NCBI GenBank assembly: GCA_951799425.1
Contig: OX637398.1
Span: forward strand, 16,464,270 to 16,528,269
DNA length: 64,000 nt
DNA from: Ilex aquifolium
Lineage: Eukaryota; Streptophyta; Magnoliopsida; Aquifoliales; Aquifoliaceae
Direction of reading: 5' to 3'
A program made the translations under genes and the position numbers. Shown here piece by piece: positions 29,621 through 39,224 of this stretch. Every line of letters starts with the position of its first letter. Within the stretch, counting starts at the first letter, position 1. The notes under the pieces are model-generated. The model was not told where the DNA came from and ran no database searches. It saw only the letters and a program-made list of their open reading frames with translations.

Positions 29621-30835
29621 TTACTGAAAGAACTTCTTAAGATGTTCGGCATTCCAAGAATGAGATAGGGTCTTTCCCTCTTCTGTTTGTAACTCATAGT
29701 TCCCAGGCCTAATTATCCTTGAAACGATGTAAGGGCCTTCCCAATTTGGCCCCAATTTCCCATGCGTGGGGTCCTTCCTTGCAAGCAAAAGCCTCCTAAG
29801 CATCAGGTCTCCTACCTTGAAGCTTCTGTGCCTAACCTTCTTGTCGTAATACCTTGCGGTCTTTCTCTGATAGCTCTGAATGTGTTGCAGAGCTCTTTCT
29901 CTTTTTTCATCTAGGAGATCGAGGTTTAGCATGAGGGATTCATCATTGTGCTCAGACTTTGCGAACTCAGTTCTGGGACATGGGAATCTTATTTCTACAG
30001 GCGATACTGCTTCGGTTCCGAAAGCCAAAACAAACGGTGTTTCCTAAGTTGCTGTCCTATAGGTTGTTCTGTATGCCCACAACACCTCGGGGATATATTC
30101 AACCCATTTTCCCTTCAACGACTCGAGCTTGGTCTTCAAGGCTGCTTTGACCGTTCTGATTGTCACCTCTGCTTGTCCATTTGACTGCGGATGGGCTGGG
30201 GCAGAGAAATAATTCTTTATCCCCAGCTCTGCACAAAACTTCTTGAACTTAGAATTGTCAAACTGTTTCCCATTGTCAGAAACAATTGCTCTAGGTACCA
30301 CAAACCTACAGACTATAGACTTCCATGTGAAATTTTGAATCTTCTGCTCCGTGATTGTCGCCAGAGGTTCCACCTCTGCCCATTTAGTGAAATAGTCCAC
30401 CCCAATGACGGCGAATTTGCTGGTGGGAAGAGGGCCCAGAATGTCTAATCCCTATTGCTAGAAGGGCCAAGGGCTTACCACCGACGTTAGGAGCTCTGGC
30501 GGACAGTGAGAGATGTTGGCATGTATCTAACACACCTTACATCTTCTAACCAGATCGGTGGCATCCTTTAGCATAGTGGATCAATAGTATCCCTGCCTCA
30601 AGGCTTTACCTGCTAGGGCCCGAGCTCCGATATGATTACCACAAATTCCTTCATGGACCTCCCTAAGTATGTAATTAACATCCTCTTCTCCTACACATTT
30701 AAGGAGAGGCATCGAGAATCCTTGCTTGTATAAGTTTCCTTGCAAAATGGAGAATCTGGCTGACCTTACCCTTATCTTTGTGGCTTCCTTGGGGTCTGCT
30801 GACAAGGCTCCGTTCTGAAGATATTCCCTATCCAA
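29621..30835 (-). pseudogene. Integrase of Tat-2, interrupted
   Basis: Same frame as upstream pol. The first part (30835-30581) keeps the zinc-finger histidines (VHEGICGNHIGA). Stops follow between about 30580 and 30425 (where the zinc cysteines and first catalytic Asp would lie). An open part at 30400-30044 has VSDNGKQFDN and HPQSNGQAEVTIR with the second Asp and the Glu. After another stop, 30028-29621 completes the C-terminus through HSWNAEHLKKFFQ. About 110 bp between RNase H and integrase present in Tat-1 are missing near 30830. Confidence 0.8.
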
Positions 30836-30889
30836 GTTCTCCTGTGAAGCAGTTGCTAGTCTTGCCAGCGCATATGCTCGATAATTCTC

Positions 30890-33310
30890 TTATCTGGGGA
30901 CATGTATCATCTTGACTTGCACAAATTTCCTGATCAGCTCCTGTACCTTTCTGAGGTAAAGGATCATTTTCTCACCCTTGGCCTCATAAGACCCCTCTAT
31001 CTGCTTTACCACGAGCTGGGAGTCAGTGCAGATCTCCAACTGTTCCGCCTCCATCAAGTGAGCAAGATTTAGCCCTGCTATAACAGCCTCATACTCCGCC
31101 TCATTGTTTGAGGCCTTAAACCCGAACCTTAATGCGTATTCCACATCTATTTCATCAGGGGAGGTTAAAATTAAGCCAGCACCATTGCCTTGGGCGTTGG
31201 CAGCTCCATCTACTGACAGTTTCCATGTGGGGAGGTCAGGTACTCGCTGCGTGTCCTCCATGGGTGTTCCTGTTGTGAATTTTGCAATGAAATCTGTCAA
31301 TATTTGACCTTTGATGGCTGTCCTTGGCTTGTACCTGATATCGAACTCACTGAGTTCGATAGCCCATTTAACCAGCATTCCCGAAGTCTCTGGTTTACGT
31401 AATACTTGCTTCATCGGCTGATCTGTAGGGACCTCAATAGTATGAGCTTGAAAATACGGCCTAAGCCTCCTGGCAGTCGTGACTAAGGCCAAAACAAGCT
31501 TCTCCATCTTCGGATATCTCTCTTCTGCCCCCCTCAGAGCTCTGCTACAGTAATAGACTGGTTGCTGAGCTCTGTCCTGCTCCCTTACTAATGCTGCACT
31601 TGTTGAAAAATCTGAGACAGCTAAATAGAGAGTCAGGACCTCGCCCTCCAACGGACTTACCAGAACGGGTGGGGAGCTCAGGTAATCTTTCAGAGCTTTA
31701 AATGCTTTCTCAAACTGAGTATCCCACTGGAAGGCCCTCTTTAGGATCTGAAAGAAGGGCTGACACTTGTCGCTTGATCTGGACACAAATCGGCTTAAGG
31801 CAGCTATTCTTCCAGTCAGATGTTGTACTTCCCTTGTGTTGGATGGCGGTTGCATATCCAGTACTACCCTCACTTTCTCCGGGTTAGCCTCTATCCCTCT
31901 ACTATTAACTATAAAGCCCAGAAACTTTCCAGCAGAAACTCCAAAGGCGCACTTGGCGGGATTGAGCTTCATTTTGTATTCTTTCAGGACCTGGAAAGAT
32001 TCCGCCAAATGTTTGATGTGGAGCTCTGCTTTCAGTGATTTCACCAGCATATCATCGATGTAAACCTCCATGGTAGTCCCGATCTGTTTTTGGAACATTT
32101 TATTCACCAAGCGTTGATAAGTGGCTCCAGCATTCTTCAATCCGAAGGGCATAACTTGGTAACAGTACGTCCCTTGCTCGGTTATGAATGAGGTCTTCTC
32201 CTGGTCATTAAGGTCCATCCTAATCTGATTATACCCCGAGAAGGCGTCCATGAAGTTGAGGAGCTCGTGCCAAGCGGTGGCATCCACAATCAAGTCTATC
32301 TGAGGTAAGGGGAAACTATCCTTGGGGTAAGCCCGATTAAGGTCAGTAAAGTCAATGCAGAGGCGCCACTTGTCGTTGGTTTTCTTAACGAGGATGACAT
32401 TAGCTAGCCACACTGGGTAATCCACCTCCCTGATGGCCCTGGCATGGAGAAGTTTGTTGACCTCTTCATTGATGGTCTTTTGACGCTCTGGGGCGAAACT
32501 CCTCATTTTCTGTTTGATGGGTTTGTAGCTAGGATTCACACTGAGTTTATGTGTGATAACTGAGGGGTCAATACCCTCCATGTCTTCTTGTTTCCAGGCA
32601 AACACTTCCATGTTTTGCCTCAGGAATTGGATGAGAAGTTCTTTAATCTCTTTGCTCAGCTTGGACCCTACATATATGAGGTGTTCAGGCTCTTCGTCTA
32701 GTTGTACAGGCTCTAGCTCTTCTGATGGGATTGGTCTGGTTTCCAGCCCATCCCTCATGTCAAGCTCATCCAGCTGGATGTTCTCAACCTTTTTCATCTT
32801 CACAGATACCATGTAGCATTCCCTTGCTATGCGCTGGTCTCCTCAGACCACTCCAATTCCGTTCTCTGTTGGAAATTTAACAACCAAGTGGTAGGCAGAT
32901 GGGATGGCCCTTATAGAATTAACGGAAGGTCTTCCCAGCAAAATATTGTACGCAGAAGGTGCGTCAACCACTAAGAACTTTACGGTTGTAGTGACTTGGC
33001 AAGGCGGGTCACCTAGGGTGAGCACAAGCTGAATTGACCCTAAGGGGATCACCATTTCTCTTGAGAAACCTAGCAAGGGGGCACTTACAGGTTCGAGTTT
33101 TTCCCTCCCTATGTCCATCTTATCGAATGCAGGCGCAAAAATGATGTCCGTCGAACTGCCGTTGTCGATCAGGACTCGATGAACAGTTCTGTTGGCTACC
33201 ACAGCTCTTACCACCAAGGGATCATCATGGGGGTACTGACACCCTTCCAAGTCTGAGTCTGAAAAAGTGATAGCTGTGTCTAAGCGTGGTGCTTTGGACA
33301 TAGTATGCAC
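30890..33310 (-). pseudogene. Protease-RT-RNase H of Tat-2, interrupted
   Basis: The protease is at 33310-32843 (VLIDNGSSTDIIF). A TGA at 32843-32845 interrupts just before MVSVKMKKVENIQ. The RT and both RNase H domains are open from 32812 to 30890 (WRLCIDFTDLNRA, MDAFSGYNQIRM, YIDDMLVKS; SVDGAANAQGNGAGL, NEAEYEAVIAG, CTDSQLVVKQ). A stop at 30890-30892 replaces Ser before the last Asp of the second RNase H. The reading frame is the same from gag through integrase. Confidence 0.85.
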
Positions 33311-33337
33311 CTCGAGAGCTTCTCCGGCTCTGATCCT

Positions 33338-35005
33338 TCAGAGGTGAGCTTTTCTGGCTGAGCTAGATTCCCTGCCTCCTGCAAACCCTCCGGATATTAC
33401 TCTGATCTCTCCCAGAGGTTGCTGATGCGGCGCAGGTGCCTGCTGTTGAGGTGGCGGTGGTGGAAGAGCTCGATTCTGATTATCATGGGCCACAAAGCGA
33501 CGTAACTGCCCTCGTTGGATTAAAAACTCGATCTCTTTCTTTAGATGTATGCAATTATCGGTATGGTGACCATGATCTCGGTGGTAGTCACAATACTTTG
33601 TAGGGTCTTTTTTTGCTGGATCTGCCTTCATCCGAGGTGGCCACCTCAGGAACTTCTCGTTCTGGACCTTATACAGGACCTGGGACACTGTGGCGGTGAG
33701 CGGGGTGAATTGCCGAGGTGCGTACCTAGGCTGTAGCTCCAGTTGCGGAGGGCCTAAGCGGTCTCTAACATTTCCTCTTCTCTTTGGGGAGCGATCTCTG
33801 TCCCTCCTTGGAGACCTTTCTCGTTCTCTTTTTTTCCTGGGACTTCGGTCCCTCTTCTTCTTTTCTTTCCCCTTCTCCTTTCGTGTCGATGTACTCCCCA
33901 CCTTGGAAAGGAGTGCTTCCTCACCGTTTATATATTTTTCTGCCTTGGCTAACACCTCCGCCATACTCGCTTGGGGATTCTTTGATATAGAGAACATCAA
34001 GTCATTTGACTGCACTCCCAATCCTGCAATGAAAGCAGTGATGGCAAACTTTTCTTCTGGGACATCTACCTTTAGAGACTCTGAGTTAAATCTCTGTACA
34101 TAAGATCGCGAGTTCTCATCAGGTCTCTGCTTTATATTTACTAAATGATAGCTCGGCTTCTTGTAGATCCGAGCTCCTATGAAGTGAGACACAAAGGAAA
34201 TGGAGATTTCTTTGAAAGAAGAGATCGAAGTTGGGGGGAGCCTATTGAACCATGCTAGGGCTGACCCCTTCAGAGTGATGGCAAAGGCCCTACACCGCAC
34301 AGGGTCCTGGTACCCGTGCAGCTCCATTTGGTTTTTGTAGGTGTTGAGGTGATCCACAGGGTCTTTTGTCCCATCAAAAACCTCTATTTGAGGCATTATG
34401 AACTTCGGAGGAAGAGGGAAATGCAACACCCCAGCAGTGAATGGGGATTCAGTTTGTTGTACCAAGGCATCCATCGTTACTGGAGTCTTGACCCTCACTG
34501 CCTCCCTCATGTGGCTGAGCTCTTGCTGGATGTCTTTGAAGCGATGTTCCCAATATTGCTCCATTCTCTCCTGCTGGAAAAGAAGGACATCTTTTTTCTC
34601 AAGTCCTTCGTTTTGGCTCTGTACTTCTTCATTAATACCCCTCCTAGGCGGCTGATGGGGTGCCTGACTGCTCTCCCCTCCTTCGTTCACTTCTCTAAGG
34701 GGATCAAGGTATTGTTGTTCCCTACGAGGGAGATCATTCTGGCCTTGCTGGGATGGTTGCGTCTGCTGAGGGCCTCGTAAGAGCTTCAAGAGCTCCTCAT
34801 TTTGTTGAAGTAAACGTTGATTGACCAGACGAAGGGCGTCTAGTTCATTGTTGGTGGGGAGATCCACCGTAGGTAGGTCATCTCCGGCGGTGGGCATGAA
34901 ATCATGGATGTTTTCTGGTTGCCTCCCACTAGTGACCTCTTGGAGATTCTGCATCCTTGGGGGATTCATCTGACTTTTGCTCATATTACGTGTAGAGACC
35001 ATCAA
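33338..35005 (-). CDS. Gag of Tat-2 (555 codons, complete domains)
   Basis: Opens MMVSTRNMSKSQMNP at 35005. A Gln-rich stretch (LLQQNEELLKLLRG) is followed by a Retrotrans_gag-like core (KFIMPQIEVFDGTKDPVDHL, GSALAWFNRLPPTSI, HLVNIKQRPDENSRSYVQRF). A basic Arg/Ser/Lys-rich linker (EKKKRDRSPRKK) precedes the zinc knuckle YCDYHRDHGHHTDNC, then FLIQRGQLRRFV leads toward protease. The product packs the RNA genome into particles. The TGA at 33338-33340 replaces an Arg codon that Tat-1 retains, so gag is cut off from pol. This is the only complete gag in the window and shows what Tat-1 has lost. Confidence 0.85.
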   Translation of the reverse strand: MMVSTRNMSKSQMNPPRMQNLQEVTSGRQPENIHDFMPTAGDDLPTVDLPTNNELDALRLVNQRLLQQNEELLKLLRGPQQTQPSQQGQNDLPRREQQYLDPLREVNEGGESSQAPHQPPRRGINEEVQSQNEGLEKKDVLLFQQERMEQYWEHRFKDIQQELSHMREAVRVKTPVTMDALVQQTESPFTAGVLHFPLPPKFIMPQIEVFDGTKDPVDHLNTYKNQMELHGYQDPVRCRAFAITLKGSALAWFNRLPPTSISSFKEISISFVSHFIGARIYKKPSYHLVNIKQRPDENSRSYVQRFNSESLKVDVPEEKFAITAFIAGLGVQSNDLMFSISKNPQASMAEVLAKAEKYINGEEALLSKVGSTSTRKEKGKEKKKRDRSPRKKRERERSPRRDRDRSPKRRGNVRDRLGPPQLELQPRYAPRQFTPLTATVSQVLYKVQNEKFLRWPPRMKADPAKKDPTKYCDYHRDHGHHTDNCIHLKKEIEFLIQRGQLRRFVAHDNQNRALPPPPPQQQAPAPHQQPLGEIRVISGGFAGGRESSSARKAHL

Positions 35006-35046
35006 TTACTGAAGAATCAGTATACTTGTAACAAGAACTGTCATTC

Positions 35047-35064
35047 CCACAGACGGTGCCAAAC
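35047..35064 (-). other. Primer-binding site of Tat-2
   Basis: Minus strand TTTGGCACCGTCTGTGGG next to the 5' LTR. One base differs from Tat-1 (CGCC to CACC). Confidence 0.6.
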
Positions 35065-35636
35065 TGATGATGTAATTTCACGTGAATAAGCAAAGAGATA
35101 GGGTTCAATTGTATGGGATGGATCTGAGCTACAAGGCTCGTGAATTTGTGGATGAATACTCTAATTACTCGTGGTGTAGTGTGTGCAATGTAGTAGAAAT
35201 ATAGTGGTTCACCAGCTGAGGAGCTTGACTAGTCCACTCTCTAATGGAGGCTCTTACTCCTTTCTCTTTATTGACGATTCAAAAATGTTTACAGAGAGTT
35301 TTTTCTATCCACCCTCGTTGGGGTAATTGTTCAGTACTTATAATGTTATTCCTAAACCTAAGAGATCTCTACCGAGATCTTCGCCCTTCATTCGTGGGAT
35401 CCCCCTTAATTTTGGGAGGGGATCCTGGTCAATTAAGAGTTTTCTACCTAGGATGTTGCTTGACTTCTGTTTTGGAGGTGCCAGCTATCATCCGGTTGTT
35501 TCCTTATCGTTTCGGCTATTATTTGGCATGGGGAGAGCTCAAGCTCTGGTCTTCTGAGCTCTGGAGCTCCGAACTGACCTCCCGATCTGACCTCATGGGT
35601 TGATCTCACACTTAGAACTGATTTTGGGTACCATCA
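35065..35636 (-). repeat. 5' LTR of Tat-2
   Basis: 572 bp, partner of 22701-23273, followed by the target duplication GAAAA. Confidence 0.93.
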
Positions 35637-35961
35637 GAAAACACACTTTCAATGAAAGAACATATGAAATTCGTTACTTTCATAAAAACAGCGATAACGT
35701 CGTAAATAAGTTTGATACTACGATATTTTGGTAAACAATTTCCACAACAACAGTAGAGTGATAATTATTTTTACAGATTTAAAGGGGGCTGGCATTGAAT
35801 TCCAATCCTCCTCCATCTCCTTAGCCTCTCCGCAACAATGAAGACCAGCTCAATATATTGAGAAGCATTAAGCCTTGGGTCACAATGTGTGTGGTAGCGA
35901 GAGCTATGATCATCGTAAGTCACAGTTCGCGACCCACCGATGCACTCTGTCACATTTTGGC

Positions 35962-36329
35962 TATTGGAGTTTGACCTAAACTCTCTAATTATCAGAGTTT
36001 GTTGGGTAATCAATGTGAAAATCCTATGGAATAGGATTATATTGGAAGAGTTTTAATATAATATGAATATGTATATTAGACATGTACATGTGATAGAAAA
36101 CATAAAGATCAAGTTGTATCTGAATAAGTTAGGGTTGCAGTATTTTATCCCTATAAATAGGGATGTGTATTATGTAATTAGTTACTAGATGATCAGATTT
36201 CAGTGAATAATACATCGATGTAGATTCTTGGTCCGTGGATGTAGGTACGGTATACCAAGATGGGTATGCTGTATCGAACCACGTTATATATTTGTGTCAT
36301 GTTTTTATTGTCAGAGCTATGTTCCAACA
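35962..36329. mobile_element. Solo LTR inserted in the DAHP synthase pseudogene
   Basis: A 368-bp insertion separates codons that are adjacent in DAHP synthase. The identical 5-bp TTGGC lies on both sides (35957-35961 and 36330-36334). The ends are TATTGGAG and TTCCAACA, an imperfect TGTTGG...CCAACA pair as in copia-type LTRs. A TATA-like TATAAATAG is at 36152-36160. No internal retrotransposon sequence is present, so it was left by recombination between two LTRs. Confidence 0.8.
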
Positions 36330-36410
36330 TTGGCCCATCATTTCCAAATGAACTCCACCAGGATGGCTTCCTTCTTGCTCGTGCACATCAAAGAAAACTT
36401 GCACCTCAGC

Positions 36411-37953
36411 CTACGAACATGTACAGTTTTAAGATACCATCATATAAGTTGAAACCTTTCAGAAAGATAGAGAAAATGAAAGAGAGCGATACTAACTTAT
36501 AGCGAAATAGAACAATAAGAATAATACATATAAGCTAAGCATTTCTTCATTTTATATGTAGTTTTGTATTTTGTTTAACTTGGGTTCAATGATTTTTCTT
36601 CAATTTTGACATAAAATAAAGTGAATACCCCTTTCAATTGTTGCACAAATTTCCAATTGTTGTGTCTGAAACAGTGTTAATAAAGCATCAACGGGCATTT
36701 AAATGCATATTATTTGACAGAACAAAAACAATACTAGTGGCGCATGGTTATCGTCTGCTCATGTCGTAAGGGGTTGGGTTAAGTTCTGCAATGGGAAAAA
36801 CCCTCGAGTTTAGTTGCCACTGTTGAATTTGGAAGCCTATAAGATACTAAAGGGTTATTTTTTAGTATCATACTGAAACTTACGATTTTGGGATCGATCC
36901 CAACTTTTTTGAGTCATAACTTAATATCGATTAAATCATAACTTGACTCCAACTGAATTGGAACTAAGTCCTATGAATTTTAACATCCAGAATGGTATTG
37001 AACTCGATACCATAGGCATTCCCAAGTCCCAACTTATAGGTATCACAATGATTCAAATGATATCTTGAAGACTAAATGGCTAAAAGTGGCTTGCTTGTTA
37101 CATTACTTCCAACTATTTTTGGTGTGTTGATTGGAAATTATTGATCAAGACTCAATTGCTATTCAACCATCAACCATTGGTTTGATCTACAATAATTAAG
37201 GCATGAGTCATACCCTAGGATACTGATAAACCAAACCAAACAAAGCCTTATGTCCTAATCATTTGGAGTCGCTATAAACTAGGATATTGATAATCCATAA
37301 ATTGCGACTTAGATCAACCTTTTTCTTAATGAATAATCATCAACTACACTCTTCTACCATTTGTAGGAATAGAACATTCAAATGAAATTCAACCATCAGA
37401 ATCCATTCCAAGGTAGAAATTTATTTTGCATTGTCGAATAAAACTTGGGAGATTTTCTTAAAATAAGTTCCTTTTTCATCATTTATTTCAACTTCTTACA
37501 CTAACCGCTATGAATCACACTTTTGCATTTCAGGGCCTTGATCAATAGGGTAATTCTACTCCATTGCAATTCTCAATTTAAAAGTTTGTGCTAGCTAATG
37601 GCTTTATCGACCTTATCGAACTGGTATTTTCCTTATGACTCCAACTATGGTTACCAGAGATTAGATCGATTCTTCTCCTATTGCTCAAAAAGTTTAGTTT
37701 AACCTAATTTTGACCATTTTCTGATCACTGGTTAATTAAAACCCTTAGATCTTGCACCCAAGAACAACTACTTGTTCTTTGCTTTATTGTTGGTAACTCT
37801 ATTTCCATGAAGATTATATAAAGACCAAGTTGATCCTATGTTACAACATACATATATTTAGGATAATTTCATTCAGATGAGCTCAATGTGAGAATTAGGC
37901 AAGTGCATTGATGTTGGAATGATGATACTAAGTTATGGAGAAAGAAATCATAC
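36411..37953 (-). other. Intron of the DAHP synthase pseudogene
   Basis: Lies between the donor after exon B (GTATGA, minus strand from 37953) and the acceptor TTCGTAG at 36411-36417. AT-rich, with no coding sequence recognised on either strand. Confidence 0.6.
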
Positions 37954-38266
37954 CAAGATTACATCGAAAACATGTGTTCTAAGTCCACATGGGGCGTTTA
38001 TCGTGTTCTCATGCATTGGGTTGTAGACAACCTTGGTCAAATGAGGAAGCTTGAGTCTCTTGTTCTCAACTCCCATTCTTGCAATCATTGTTACCCTTCC
38101 TAGATTGTTATTCGGGTTCAAGATTTTGATGAGATCAAGTAGTTCATTTGGATCCATCTTATGGCTGACCTTCCTACAATACAAGTTCCACTTTTATCTA
38201 ACACTTTAGCTATAGAACCAGTTAATCTTGATTGGAACTTAGAATGCTACTATAATTATATGAAAC

Positions 38267-38541
38267 AATTCCTTTTAATTATAGACTCGATTTCACATTG
38301 TCTCTTGAACTATTGAATCTTTCACGTTGTCCACTCAACTATTTGAATTGCTTTTACACTGGCCCAAACTACATAGTTCAAGAGCAAAATGAAACAACTT
38401 TTTTGTCAAATTTGTACAAGTGTTAATAATTGAGGTGATGTGAAACTAATTGCATAGTAGAGGGTGTAATATAAAAATATGATTGTTAAGGGAGCAATAT
38501 GAAAAAGTAGTTATAGTTGAGGGGTCCGAGTATAATTTCTC
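38267..38541. repeat. MITE-like repeat copy in a pseudogene intron
   Basis: Flanked by the near-identical 17-base sequences CTATAATTATATGAAAC (38250-38266) and CTATAATCATATGAAAC (38542-38558). The inside shares phrases with 44795-45085 and 6500-6655. The long flanking repeat is unusual for a DNA transposon and could point to target-primed insertion. Confidence 0.5.
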
Positions 38542-38957
38542 CTATAATCATATGAAACTATGAACAGTACAATAAGATTTGCATTATAGATACCTTGATG
38601 CCAATGGAATTAGCAATCCCTCTTACAAACTCTACATGGGCACCATCTAGTTGTCGGGTACGTTCCCCGACTCAAACCATGTGGGTAGAGCAATCGTAGT
38701 ACAGACCAGAGGTTGAATCCTCCCTAGTCAGTGCTTGCTCATAAGGTAGAAGCAAACACTCATATGAAAGTCCAGAATTCAGTAGTTGCCATGGTAGGGT
38801 GGTCAACAGTGAGTCCGGCAGCAGCCATGAATCCCAAGGACTCGTCTACTCTATGAGCCAGTTCCTGGTACCTGTTGAACTCTTCAAAATAACAAATGTT
38901 TAAGACTTCATATATGACTTGAAAAGTATAATAATCGAAGATCCATCAAGCTGACTC

Positions 38958-39150
38958 CACTACAAGAAAATAGGATATCATCGGCATTTAATTTTTGGCA
39001 TTTGGATAAATGTCGGTTATTTACCAGTATTTAGCACAAAAAGTCAATTTTTTTTTTGTTTGCACAGAAAGTCATAATTTGTGAACCTTTACCAATAAAT
39101 CCCAATTCTAATCTAACCTAAATACCTTTTTCGAAATCACATCGTCACTG
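38958..39150 (+). mobile_element. CACTA (En/Spm-type) transposon terminus
   Basis: The sequence begins CACTACAAGAAAATAGG, the classic terminal repeat of plant CACTA elements, with subterminal GGCATTT/TCGG motifs after it. The matching inverted end (ending TTCTTGTAGTG) was not found in the window, so this is a fragment or a truncated element. It cuts off the DAHP synthase pseudogene. Only the left boundary is certain. Confidence 0.65.
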
Positions 39151-39195
39151 CTACCATCTCTTTCTTGTGCGATCTGAACACTTCTTTACCCCTAT

Positions 39196-39215
39196 CTCTC
39201 TCTCTCTCTCTCTTA
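39196..39215. repeat. (CT)n microsatellite
   Basis: About 20 bases of CT repeats just before the truncated chromodomain retroelement. Confidence 0.85.
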
Positions 39216-39224
39216 AGAAAGGAG

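Larger units (their letters stand above)
22701..35636 (-). mobile_element. Tat-2: second, older complete copy of the same Tat-like family
   Basis: 12.94 kb, LTRs 22701-23273 and 35065-35636 (TGATGATG...(T/C)CATCA), target duplication GAAAA at 22696-22700 and 35637-35641. Gene order is identical to Tat-1 and on the same strand. By eye its LTRs differ at more than 30 positions (roughly 6%), so it is clearly older than Tat-1. Gag is complete. Pol carries nonsense codons and small in-frame losses. Both antisense genes carry stops. Comparison of the two copies is the basis for the exon models and mutation calls given here. Confidence 0.93.
35771..38890 (-). pseudogene. DAHP synthase (class II, plant shikimate pathway) pseudogene
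   Basis: Minus-strand exons match the C-terminal half of plant 3-deoxy-D-arabino-heptulosonate-7-phosphate synthase, the plastid enzyme that starts the shikimate pathway. Exon A (about 38888-38594) has [26 protein letters not shown] and [14 protein letters not shown]. Exon B (38169-37954) has [18 protein letters not shown] and [12 protein letters not shown]. The last exon (36410-35771) has [15 protein letters not shown], then [14 protein letters not shown] and [12 protein letters not shown]. Damage: a frameshift in exon A (after TTEFWT), TGA for Trp in the same exon, loss of about 11 residues in exon B, and a solo LTR inside the last exon. Introns are retained, so it arose by genomic duplication, not retroposition. 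Upstream exons are absent; a CACTA terminus lies at 38958. Confidence 0.85.

Noticed and set aside
36000-36329. First reading of the solo LTR as starting at TGTTGGG (36000)
   Set aside because: That boundary gives no target duplication. The pseudogene frame and TTGGC flanks place the start at 35962.
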